Assembly (NCBI RefSeq): GCF_012027615.1
Contig: NZ_SNUT01000004.1
Location: 62,001 to 126,000, forward strand
Direction of reading: 5' to 3'
DNA from: Thermococcus sp. 21S7
GTDB lineage: Archaea > Methanobacteriota_B > Thermococci > Thermococcales > Thermococcaceae
Length of the DNA stretch: 64,000 nt
How positions within the stretch are numbered: the stretch's first letter is position 1; each line of letters opens with the position of its first letter. A program made the translations under genes and the position numbers. Below, one piece after another: positions 55,587 to 62,979 of the stretch. Under the pieces are notes generated by a model. The model had not been told where the DNA came from. It saw only the letters and a list, made by a program, of their open reading frames with translations, and did no database searches.

Positions 55587-55881
55587 TGAATTCCTCAGGA
55601 GAGTGGAGGATCAATTTGGCCATTCCATTGAAAATATCGTGCTCTTCGGCTCCTACGCAAGGGGAGACTACGACGAGGAGAGCGATATAGACGTCCTTAT
55701 CGTGGGTGACGTTGATTTCGATGAGCTGATGAATATTGTTACTGATATCCTCCTCGAATACGGGGAGCTGATAAGTCCTGTAGTCATAAAGTCGAGGGAG
55801 TTTAAAAGAAGGGAGGACAGCTTCATAAAAACGGTTCTGAGCGAGGGAAAGGTGCTCTACTCCTCCACCTCTACCCCATAG
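55561..55881 (+). CDS. Minimal nucleotidyltransferase (MntA-like antitoxin candidate)
   Basis: 106 residues, ATG 55561 inside the end of the HEPN gene (26-nt overlap), GGAGGAG upstream. The MNT active site GSYARGDYDEESDIDVLIV has GS and the DxD pair needed for nucleotidyl transfer, so it looks catalytically competent. It likely modifies and neutralises the HEPN partner. Its 3' end overlaps the convergent TatD-like gene by 25 nt. Confidence 0.87.
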   Translation: MGKKASALDEFLRRVEDQFGHSIENIVLFGSYARGDYDEESDIDVLIVGDVDFDELMNIVTDILLEYGELISPVVIKSREFKRREDSFIKTVLSEGKVLYSSTSTP

Positions 55882-56702
55882 ACCTTTCTCGGGTTCTCGA
55901 CGTGAATCTTGTAAACGTCCTCCTCGGTAAAGAGGCCGTTCTGAAGAAAGGCCTTCGTCCTCTTCGGCACGGTCTTCGGCCCGAGAACCGCTCCCGGTCG
56001 TCTTTTGTCGTCTATGTAGTCTGTCTCCATCATGAACCTGTTACCCTGCTCTATCGCCGCCTTGATGTTCTTCTTGCTCGCGATGATGCTCGGGAAGACG
56101 CCGACTTCCTCGGCGACCTTTACCAGCGGCGGCGAGAAGTGTTTGACGACCTTGTACGGCTTTATTCCAACTTCCCTCACGTACTCCCCAAGTTCGCGGA
56201 ACTTCTCCTCGTCGAAGCTCTCGGTGTGGAGCTGAACCGCGCAGTCGGCCTCTTTAGCGAGGCTCATTCCGTACTTCATCAGTTCGATGCTGGCGTTCCA
56301 GATTTCCTCGCTCACCTCGTAGTGCGGCCTGCCTATCTCACCTATGGCTATGGCCTTCCCCTCAAGGCAGAGCCTCTGGGCGTATTCTAAAGCCTTCATG
56401 ACCTCGCTTTTTGCGTATTCGAGGCCCTTCCGCTCGGCCAGGTGGACGAACTCCGCCGGATGCACACCAACGGCGGCGTAGGCCCTGACGGGCGTCTCTC
56501 TGTTGATCTTCTCGACGAGCCCGATGTGGAAGTCCATCGCCTTCATGAAGTCCTCCGCGGTAAGTCCCGGGAAGCCGTAGTCGTGGGCCGTCTTATAAAC
56601 CACGACGAGATGTGTCCCCCCTGCCCCGTGGAACTGCCTCACAGCCTCAAGAAAGAGCCCCCTGTATGGGTCAACGTGGAAGTGGTCGTCCCAGATTATC
56701 AT
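55857..56702 (-). CDS. TatD-related metal-dependent hydrolase
   Basis: 281 residues, start MIIWDDHFHVDPYRG. Metal ligands: HFH near the N-terminus, a Glu in IAIGEIGRPHYEV, His in VQLHTESFDEE, His in KVVKHFSPPLV and Asp in MMETDYIDDK. The fold is the amidohydrolase TIM barrel of TatD-like DNases and phosphohydrolases. Substrate unknown. Confidence 0.85.
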   Translation of the reverse strand: MIIWDDHFHVDPYRGLFLEAVRQFHGAGGTHLVVVYKTAHDYGFPGLTAEDFMKAMDFHIGLVEKINRETPVRAYAAVGVHPAEFVHLAERKGLEYAKSEVMKALEYAQRLCLEGKAIAIGEIGRPHYEVSEEIWNASIELMKYGMSLAKEADCAVQLHTESFDEEKFRELGEYVREVGIKPYKVVKHFSPPLVKVAEEVGVFPSIIASKKNIKAAIEQGNRFMMETDYIDDKRRPGAVLGPKTVPKRTKAFLQNGLFTEEDVYKIHVENPRKVYGVEVEE

Positions 56703-56711
56703 GCCATCACC

Positions 56712-57032
56712 TCATGACCGGTAGACTTCGAGGACCTCGCCGTTTTTAGCGTTTGCCCTCCCCTCAAGGATCAGTGCAACCCTGTCCCCGTCAACCGCGA
56801 AGTCAACCCTTTTCCTTTCCCTCTGAATTTCTCGAATTGGGGCGATGTCCCTTCCCCTGACCTTGTAGCCGGGGTAGATTATCCCTTCGACGGTTCCTAT
56901 GAGCGTCTCCTTTCCAAGGATGTTCAACGTTTGCTCGACCCTGAAGCGTGCCACCGGTTTTCGGGATGCTATGAATTCCCCGCCCCCGACTTCCTTGGGG
57001 GCCCTTCCGAACAGTTTTTCCAGAATCCCCAT
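56712..57032 (-). CDS. Small EF-Tu domain II-like protein (Pbp11-like)
   Basis: 106 residues; ATG 57032. The core ETLIGTVEGIIYPGYKVRGR, followed by REIQRERKRVDFAVDGDRVA and LILEGRANAKNGEVLEVYRS, matches the beta-barrel domain II of translation GTPases, without a GTPase domain. It resembles the Pyrococcus tRNA-binding protein annotated Pbp11. RNA binding is therefore likely. It is followed 10 nt later by the TatD-like gene. Confidence 0.65.
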   Translation of the reverse strand: MGILEKLFGRAPKEVGGGEFIASRKPVARFRVEQTLNILGKETLIGTVEGIIYPGYKVRGRDIAPIREIQRERKRVDFAVDGDRVALILEGRANAKNGEVLEVYRS

Positions 57033-57036
57033 GCTA

Positions 57037-57696
57037 TCACCTGACGTCCAGGTACGCGATCAGGTCGCCGTCGGCTATCTGGAGGGTTGGTCCCTTGGCG
57101 AAGACAAGGGCATGCCGCTTGTTCCTCAGCTGAACCCTCACCACTGTTGTGGCTATTTCCTCCAGCTCGGGGATTGGGTTCATGTTTAGGTTTGATGCAA
57201 TGTTCTTGTTTATCACGTAAAACGAGAGAAGGTTCCCCTCACCGAGTTTTTCTTTTATCGCCCATGTCATTAGATAGAATTCGTATCTGCTCCCGAAGAA
57301 AGCAAAAAGCCTCTCTATGCCCAGAGTGATGGCTATGTGCTTCCCTTCCGATGCTATTTCATGTAGGAGCCTTTTGTGGTGGTTTATGTACCTGGTGGCA
57401 TCGGTGTCGAGGCCGATTCTTTTGATTACGTTCCCAACGTTTTTTCGTCCCCCAGTTTTGATGACGGATACGTCCGAGAAATCCTCGTTGATTCCAAGGA
57501 AATTCAGATGTTCTTTGACAACATGAAGGGAATCTAGGACATCGTTTATATAAAGGGGAACACCCTTCCTTCTGCTGTACTCTGCTATCAGATGGGTTAC
57601 GAGGGCAACCCCGTATGGAGACTCGTTTTCCACTAAGACAACGTCCCCGAAGAGCATTTTATCTATGTATTCGTATGCCCTTTCAGCGGAAAGCAT
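57037..57696 (-). CDS. DUF257 family protein, copy 2
   Basis: ATG 57696 (GGAGGT upstream), 219 residues. It aligns along its length with copy 1 (FGDVVLVENESPYGVALVTH, RKGVPLYINDVLDSLHVVKE, ITLGIERLFAFFGSRYEFYL). This is the DUF257 family of Thermococcales, an alpha/beta protein reminiscent of RecA-like or sensory (MEDS-like) folds but without Walker A. It overlaps the 3' end of copy 1 by 14 nt. Confidence 0.82.
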   Translation of the reverse strand: MLSAERAYEYIDKMLFGDVVLVENESPYGVALVTHLIAEYSRRKGVPLYINDVLDSLHVVKEHLNFLGINEDFSDVSVIKTGGRKNVGNVIKRIGLDTDATRYINHHKRLLHEIASEGKHIAITLGIERLFAFFGSRYEFYLMTWAIKEKLGEGNLLSFYVINKNIASNLNMNPIPELEEIATTVVRVQLRNKRHALVFAKGPTLQIADGDLIAYLDVR

Positions 57697-58360
57697 CAAG
57701 AACCACCTCCAGTGTAATCTCGAACTCGCTGCCTAGGAACTCCCTAATGGGCGTCTTCACGAAGACCGTTCTCGCACTGGTTGGTGTGGGCGTGATCCTA
57801 ACGACAGTGCTTGCTATGTACTCCAGCTCTGGGAGTGGGTTGAAATCCAGCGTTGAGGCTATCTTTTCGTTTATAAGGTAGAACGCCTTTCTCCTGCGGT
57901 TTCCTAGCATGTTCTGGAGGCCTGTTATGAAGAGGTAGTACTCCCTTGGGCTGTTGATAAACGCGAAGAGTCTCTCCAGGCCGAGTACGATGTTTATCGA
58001 GTTCTCAACTCCCGACACGGCTTCTTTAAATGTCTTTTCGTACTTCTTTATATACACGAGGGGCTCCGAACTAAACTCTACCTCTGCTACTACGTTTCCC
58101 ACCATCATCCTGCCGCCGGACTTCACAACGAGTACATCTCTGAAGTCTTCATCTATCCCCCAGAACTTTAAGTGCTTCTGGATAACGTGCAGGGTGTCAA
58201 AGTTATCATCGATAACAACTGGGACGCCCTTCTTTCGCCCATACTCCACCAGCAGCTTGGTAAGAAACTCCGGAATGTAGGATGGGCGGTACTCAATCAG
58301 CACGATCTCCCCGGGATTCACCTTTTCTATGAGGGCAAGTAGTGCGTTGAGGCCTTCCAT
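57683..58360 (-). CDS. DUF257 family protein, copy 1
   Basis: ATG 58360 (225 residues) or ATG 58366. Conserved features are shared with copy 2: PGEIVLIEYRPSYIPEFLTK, RKKGVPVVIDDNFDTLHVIQ, VLGLERLFAFINSPREYYLF and NPLPELEYIASTVVRI. Family function unknown. A strong TATA element CTATATAT (minus, around 58388-58398) is placed so that transcription starts within a few nt of these ATGs. Confidence 0.82.
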   Translation of the reverse strand: MEGLNALLALIEKVNPGEIVLIEYRPSYIPEFLTKLLVEYGRKKGVPVVIDDNFDTLHVIQKHLKFWGIDEDFRDVLVVKSGGRMMVGNVVAEVEFSSEPLVYIKKYEKTFKEAVSGVENSINIVLGLERLFAFINSPREYYLFITGLQNMLGNRRRKAFYLINEKIASTLDFNPLPELEYIASTVVRITPTPTSARTVFVKTPIREFLGSEFEITLEVVLDAFR

Positions 58361-58387
58361 GAGCATCCCTCACTCTCTATGTCTAAT

Positions 58388-58399
58388 CAGTAATATATA
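58388..58399 (-). promoter_or_regulatory. TATA box for the DUF257 pair
   Basis: CTATATATTACT on the minus strand, centred about 26-30 nt before ATG 58366/58360, implies a leaderless or very short leader. Confidence 0.55.
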
Positions 58400-58489
58400 G
58401 ACTCTTTGGGGTTTAAAGCTATTGGTGCTCAACAAATCTGACTCTTCCGGATTGGGGGTTTCAAAATAAAAATATGTAACGAAATATCG

Positions 58490-59737
58490 TCAGAGCTTCA
58501 CCAGGTGCACGGAGCAGGAGATGCACGGGTCGAACGCCCTGACGGTCTCCTCAAGCCTTCCTATCATCGCCCTTTCGTCGGCCTCGCCGTACAGCTTCCC
58601 CGCCTCCTCCAGTAGGCTGGTCTCCATCATCGCGTGGTTCAGCGCGGTTGGTGTGATTATATTGGAGTATGAGATCTTGCCCTCGCCGTCTATCCTGTAG
58701 TGGTGTATCAGAACACCCCTCGGGGCCTCGACGTAGCCTATTCCCTCGCCCTCCCTGGGCTCAACAGGGACGTTCTCCCCTTCGATGCCCCTGTCGAGAA
58801 GGGTCTTCGCTATCTCGTTTGCCCTCTCAAGGGAGTAGACGAGCTCTATCGCCTGGGCCAGGTTGTTGTAGCTGACGTAGCCGGTCTTCAGTTTCTCCCG
58901 ATGCTCTTCGAAGAGCCTCTTTGCTGTGGGGGTTAGCATCCCCGACTTGAGGAGCAGCCTCGGCAGCGCCCCAACAAAGAACGCCTCACCCTTGTAGCGG
59001 CTCTGCTTGGCGAAGCTGTAAACTAAGGAGCGCTCCTCTATCCTCTCCGTGTAGTGGAACTCCCCTTCCTCGTCAGAGACCAGCTTTTCACCCCAGAGGT
59101 AGCCGTCGGTGGCGACGAAGTGCCTCGCCTGGGCGCCGTAGGGCTCCAGCTGGGCGAAGAGCCTCACCGCTCTCCTTGCCAGCCTGAGGAGGGCTTCGCT
59201 TTCCTTCTCCACCCTCTCAAGCTCCTCCACCGTTGGATACCTGCCGAAGCCGCCGGGCTTGACGTTTATTCCGTGTATCTCCCTGCCGCCTACCATCACC
59301 CTTATCCTGTTGCCGAAGGCCTTCAGGGCGAGGCCCTCCTTCACCAGCTCCCCGTGCTTCGTGGCCATCCTTATGGCGTCGGGGTAGCCGAACACGTCCG
59401 GCGCAACGAGGAGGTACAGGTGCAGCGCGTGGCTCTCAAGCAGTTCGCCTATGAGTCCGAGCTCTCTGATGAGGGCTATCTCCTCCGGAACCTCAACGCC
59501 GAAGGCCCTTTCGATTCCTAGGACGGAAGCGACGCTGTGGGAGAGGTAGCAGATGGCGCATATCCTAGCCTCAAGGTCAGGAACGTCGTAGTAGTGCCTT
59601 CCAAGGGTCAGAAGCTCGAAGAATCTCGGCCCTTCGATGATCTTAAGCCTGACGTCCTTTACCTCGCCGTCCTCGATGACTATCTCGGCCTTTCCGTTGC
59701 CCTCAACGCGCGTGAACTCGCGGAGTTCGATTATCAT
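58490..59737 (-). CDS. Sulfhydrogenase II alpha (NiFe large) subunit
   Basis: ATG 59737 after GGTGGGAGCC, overlapping the delta stop by 4 nt; 415 residues. NiFe ligands are RICAICYLSHS (RxCxxC) near residue 60 and DPCISCSVHLVKL at the end (DPCxxC). Only four residues (LVKL) follow the final His, the short tail removed by the maturation protease. It holds the H2-activating site. Sequence matches the Pyrococcus SHII-type alpha. Confidence 0.95.
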   Translation of the reverse strand: MIIELREFTRVEGNGKAEIVIEDGEVKDVRLKIIEGPRFFELLTLGRHYYDVPDLEARICAICYLSHSVASVLGIERAFGVEVPEEIALIRELGLIGELLESHALHLYLLVAPDVFGYPDAIRMATKHGELVKEGLALKAFGNRIRVMVGGREIHGINVKPGGFGRYPTVEELERVEKESEALLRLARRAVRLFAQLEPYGAQARHFVATDGYLWGEKLVSDEEGEFHYTERIEERSLVYSFAKQSRYKGEAFFVGALPRLLLKSGMLTPTAKRLFEEHREKLKTGYVSYNNLAQAIELVYSLERANEIAKTLLDRGIEGENVPVEPREGEGIGYVEAPRGVLIHHYRIDGEGKISYSNIITPTALNHAMMETSLLEEAGKLYGEADERAMIGRLEETVRAFDPCISCSVHLVKL

Positions 59738-60471
59738 GGCTCCCACCTCGCGAAGGTCTTGAACTTCCTTACAATGTACTCGTCATCGTAGCCGAGGTCC
59801 TTGAGTATCTCGTACTCCCCGGCGGGGTTCACCTCGCCTGGCAACGGACCGCGGCAGCCGATGCATCCCAGACCCGAGCGCACGCAGACGGCGTTGCAGC
59901 CGCCGTAGGTTATCGGACCGAGGCACGGAAGGCCTTTCTTTACCAGCACGCACTCGTACTCGTTGAGCTTGCACTCAAGGCAGACGGGGTAGTCCTTCCT
60001 GACGGGCTCGATGCCCTTGGCTATGTCCATGAGCACCTGGTAGACCTCGTTTTTGTCGTACGGGCAGCCGGGCAGGGCAAAATCAACGGCTACGTATTCG
60101 ACGACCGGTTTGGAGTCGAGGGCACGCATCGGGTTGCCTTCGTCCCCGTAGACTGCCTTCAGCTTCTCCCTGATGGGGCGCTCAACGCTCGCCTGAACAG
60201 AGCCGTGGGTTGCGCAGGTTCCGAGGGCGATGAGGTACTCGGAGTGATTTCTTGCCTCTTTGAGCAGGTTCAGGTCGCGCTGGGTCGAGACGGTTCCAGT
60301 TACGAGGGCGACGTCGTAGTGGTTTCCCTCGCTGAGGCTCGTCGCCATGTGAAACTCGGTTATCTCGTAGAATTCGAGGATGTCGAAGAGCTTCTCGTAG
60401 AGGAAGAGCATGTTGAGGGCACAGCCGCCGCAGTCGGTAAGCTCGAAAACCCCCAGCTTGAGCTTGTCCAT
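59734..60471 (-). CDS. Sulfhydrogenase II delta (small) subunit
   Basis: 245 residues from ATG 60471 (ATG 60474 is adjacent). It carries the FeS electron wire: LTDCGGCALN (proximal-cluster cysteines), LGTCATHG, then PGCPYDKNEV, CLECKLNEYECV and the CNAVCVRSGLGCIGCRGP cluster. It delivers electrons from the NiFe site to the beta and gamma subunits. Stop and start overlap the neighbouring hydrogenase genes. The sequence is closest to SHII-type delta of Pyrococcus as I recall it. Confidence 0.94.
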   Translation of the reverse strand: MDKLKLGVFELTDCGGCALNMLFLYEKLFDILEFYEITEFHMATSLSEGNHYDVALVTGTVSTQRDLNLLKEARNHSEYLIALGTCATHGSVQASVERPIREKLKAVYGDEGNPMRALDSKPVVEYVAVDFALPGCPYDKNEVYQVLMDIAKGIEPVRKDYPVCLECKLNEYECVLVKKGLPCLGPITYGGCNAVCVRSGLGCIGCRGPLPGEVNPAGEYEILKDLGYDDEYIVRKFKTFARWEP

Positions 60472-61346
60472 CATATCAACCCCCTCGTGGAGAGAGCGTC
60501 CCAGTAGGTGAAGACCGGGCCGTCCTGGCAGATGTACTTCATGGAGACGCTGGTTCCGACGACGCAGTGGCCGCACTTGCCGACACCGCAGCGCATGCGC
60601 CTCTCCAGGGTCATGTAAATCCTGCCCGGTGAGAGCTTTCTGTCGAGGAGTTCCCTTATGACGAACTTGTACATGACCGGCGGGCCGCAGATGAGGGCGT
60701 ATGTGTTGTTAACGTCGAACTCCTCTCCCCTGAATAGGTCGGTGACGACACCCTTGCACACCCTGTCCGAGAAACCCTGTTCGAGGTAGATGCACGATGG
60801 GCTCTCAACCTCGTACGCCAGCTTTACCGAGCAGTTCATGGCCTCGCCGTGCTTCAGGAGGTGTATTATCTCGTCGCGGAAGAGTATGTCCTCGTAGGCC
60901 TTGGTTCCGTAGAGCAGCCAGACGTTCTCGTACTTGCCGGTGTCGATGGCGTACCAGAGCACCGAGCGTAGGGGTGCCATTCCGAGACCGCCCGCGACAA
61001 GGATTAGGTTTGAGCCTTCCATCTTCTCCATGGGGAATCCGTTTCCGTAGGGCCCGCGGATTCCCACGACGTCCCCTTCCTTCATCTTGTGGACGAACTT
61101 GGTCATCCTGCCGACCTTTCTGATGCAGAGCTGGAGGTAGCCCCTCCTTGTGGGTGAGGAGCAGATGCTTATCGGGAACTCTCCGAAGCCGCGGATGTCA
61201 ACGATGACGAACTGCCCCGGCTTGAAGTTGAACTTGGCCTCAACCTCGGGGTCGAGGAAGCGCAGTGTGAAGAGCTTCTCCCTCGACGTTAAGTCCTTCA
61301 CTTCGAGAATCCTTGCGTCGTACGTCTGGTACGGGTTCTCGCTCAT
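60471..61346 (-). CDS. Sulfhydrogenase II gamma (NAD(P)H/FAD) subunit
   Basis: 291 residues. FAD-binding ferredoxin-reductase fold: FNFKPGQFVIVDIRGFGEFP, then nucleotide site LVAGGLGMAPLRSVL and CGPPVMYKFVIRE. The C-terminal CGVGKCGHCVVGT binds a 2Fe-2S cluster. It exchanges electrons with NAD(P)H. Start overlaps the beta stop by 4 nt. Confidence 0.94.
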   Translation of the reverse strand: MSENPYQTYDARILEVKDLTSREKLFTLRFLDPEVEAKFNFKPGQFVIVDIRGFGEFPISICSSPTRRGYLQLCIRKVGRMTKFVHKMKEGDVVGIRGPYGNGFPMEKMEGSNLILVAGGLGMAPLRSVLWYAIDTGKYENVWLLYGTKAYEDILFRDEIIHLLKHGEAMNCSVKLAYEVESPSCIYLEQGFSDRVCKGVVTDLFRGEEFDVNNTYALICGPPVMYKFVIRELLDRKLSPGRIYMTLERRMRCGVGKCGHCVVGTSVSMKYICQDGPVFTYWDALSTRGLI

Positions 61347-62347
61347 TTCAGGGACCCCCTTACCTCCTCAAGAACCTTAACGTGCTCTATTTTCGCCGGG
61401 CAGAACTCATCGCAGCGGCCGCAGCCGACGCAGTTGTAGCCTGCGGTGGGGTCAAAATAGCTCTTGCAGTAGTATCTGTGCCTGAAGCGGTCCAATCGCG
61501 TGGGCCTGAAGTTGTGGCCTCCAGCGACGAGTCCATGGTTCTCCATGAAGCACGAGTCGTAGCGCCTCTCGCGCACCGAGCTGTATGCGTCCATCCAGCT
61601 GTCGCAGACCTCGTAGCAGCGGCACGTCGGGCAGACCATGTTGCAGTTGCCGCAGGCGAGGCATATCTCGGCGTACTTCTTCCACACCGGGCTGTTGTAC
61701 GCTAAATCGAGCATGTCGGCGAGGCCTTCCTGGGGGACTTCCTTCTGAAAGGCCTTCGCGCGCTTCTCCTCGAACTCCTTGAAGTTGGCGAGGTCCTCGT
61801 CGGTCACCTCCTCGAACAGCTCACCGTTCTCCCAGGCTATCTCGTGACCGCGGACGCTTCCGATTCTGACCAGCCAGCCGTCGGGAAGCTCGTGAAGAAA
61901 CAGGTCAAAGCCGTCCATTGCGAAGTGCGTTCCGAGGCTCTTGCAGAAGCAGTACTCGTCGGGCATACAGCTTATTCCTATTATTAAGGTCTTTTCGCGC
62001 CTGCTCTTGTAGTACGGGTCGGCAGGCTCGTCAAGGTACACCTTGTCGAGTATCTTAAGACCGTGGATATCGCAGGAATGGAGTCCAAAGAGAACCATCG
62101 GTTCTGCTTCGACTTCTTCCTCCCAGCGGCCGTTCTTCAGCCTGAGAATGGCCTCCTTTGGTCTGAAGAAGAACTTCTTCGGCGGGAGCATGGTTCTGTT
62201 GTAGTCCCGCGCCACCTCCGCCGGGTCGTGGACTTCCTGGAAAGAATAGATGCCGCCCTTCTTTACCGGGGCATACAGGGTACCCCAGGCCTCAAGTGAC
62301 TTGAAGAACCTCTCAAAGTTTTCGGAAGGTAGTTTTATGTATCTCAA
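61343..62347 (-). CDS. Sulfhydrogenase II beta (4Fe-4S) subunit
   Basis: TTG 62347 is preferred (MRYIKLPSENFERFFKSLEA), because GGTGAT-GCCC precedes it with standard spacing and the product then begins like known beta subunits; the upstream GTG/ATG give a longer frame. 334 residues. Two ferredoxin motifs: CLACGNCNMVCPTCRCYEVC and CVGCGRCDEFCPAKIEH. It is the first gene of the beta-gamma-delta-alpha operon and is divergent from the NuoE-like gene. Confidence 0.93.
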   Translation of the reverse strand: MRYIKLPSENFERFFKSLEAWGTLYAPVKKGGIYSFQEVHDPAEVARDYNRTMLPPKKFFFRPKEAILRLKNGRWEEEVEAEPMVLFGLHSCDIHGLKILDKVYLDEPADPYYKSRREKTLIIGISCMPDEYCFCKSLGTHFAMDGFDLFLHELPDGWLVRIGSVRGHEIAWENGELFEEVTDEDLANFKEFEEKRAKAFQKEVPQEGLADMLDLAYNSPVWKKYAEICLACGNCNMVCPTCRCYEVCDSWMDAYSSVRERRYDSCFMENHGLVAGGHNFRPTRLDRFRHRYYCKSYFDPTAGYNCVGCGRCDEFCPAKIEHVKVLEEVRGSLK

Positions 62348-62421
62348 GGGCATCACCGCCTCGAATGGGCTTGCAATTTTAAGTTTGTAAAGAATTGATT
62401 TAAGAATTTTTCAAACAAATG

Positions 62422-62444
62422 GTTGCCAACCAGATGTTACAAAC
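62422..62444. promoter_or_regulatory. SurR-type redox regulator binding site
   Basis: GTT-n3-AAC-n5-GTT occurs at 62422-62438, and it is extended by another n3-AAC to 62444. It matches the published Pyrococcus SurR consensus. It lies in the region between the hydrogenase operon and the NuoE/F genes, about 17 nt before the plus-strand TATA at 62461-62470 (GCTTATAAAC) and some 20 nt upstream of the likely minus-strand TATA (TTCTTAAATC, about 62397-62406). Confidence 0.75.
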
Positions 62445-62460
62445 TTGTACTTTAGTGCAC

Positions 62461-62470
62461 GCTTATAAAC
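62461..62470 (+). promoter_or_regulatory. TATA box for the NuoE/F-like operon
   Basis: GCTTATAAAC is 45 nt before the ATG at 62515, with a leader that includes GGTGAT. It lies just downstream of the SurR motif, the layout expected for activation. Confidence 0.6.
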
Positions 62471-62514
62471 ATTAACGTTGAAACTTTTCCGAAAAATCCT
62501 TGCGGTGATGCAAG

Positions 62515-62979
62515 ATGGAAGCCTCGTTCGATTACATGCGTTCTTATCCTCCGGAACCGAGTTCTCTAATCCCTCTTCTCCAGAGAACCCAGGAGCGCTT
62601 CGGTTACCTTCCAAGAGAGGCCCTGGAGGAGATTGCGAACTACCTCGGAATTCCGCTCAGCAGGGTCTACGGCGTGGCGACCTTCTACGCCCAGTTCAGG
62701 TTTGAACCCCTCGGAAAATACGTCGTGAAAATCTGCCACGGCACGGCCTGCCACGTAAACGGCGCCGTGAACATATCCCAGGCCATAACAGAGGAGCTTG
62801 GAATTGAAGAGGGGGGGACGACGGAGGACGGCCTCGTAACGCTGGAGCGCGTCGCCTGTCTCGGATGCTGCAGCTTGGCGCCTGTCATAATGATAAACGA
62901 CAAGGTCTTCGGCAAGCTCACGCCCGATAAAGTCAGGAAGCTGATGAGAAAGCTCAGGGAGGGGAAGCTCGATGTCTGA
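62515..62979 (+). CDS. NuoE-like 2Fe-2S subunit
   Basis: ATG 62515 with GGTGATGCAAG upstream; 154 residues. Thioredoxin-like fold: RTQERFGYLPREALEEIANY, then VATFYAQFRFEPLGK, with cluster cysteines CHGTACHVNGA and ACLGCCSLAPV. It is the 24-kDa-like subunit of NADH-linked oxidoreductases (HymA/NuoE). In Thermococcus this type works with NuoF-like, formate dehydrogenase or electron-bifurcating partners. It overlaps the following gene by 8 nt. Confidence 0.92.
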   Translation: MEASFDYMRSYPPEPSSLIPLLQRTQERFGYLPREALEEIANYLGIPLSRVYGVATFYAQFRFEPLGKYVVKICHGTACHVNGAVNISQAITEELGIEEGGTTEDGLVTLERVACLGCCSLAPVIMINDKVFGKLTPDKVRKLMRKLREGKLDV

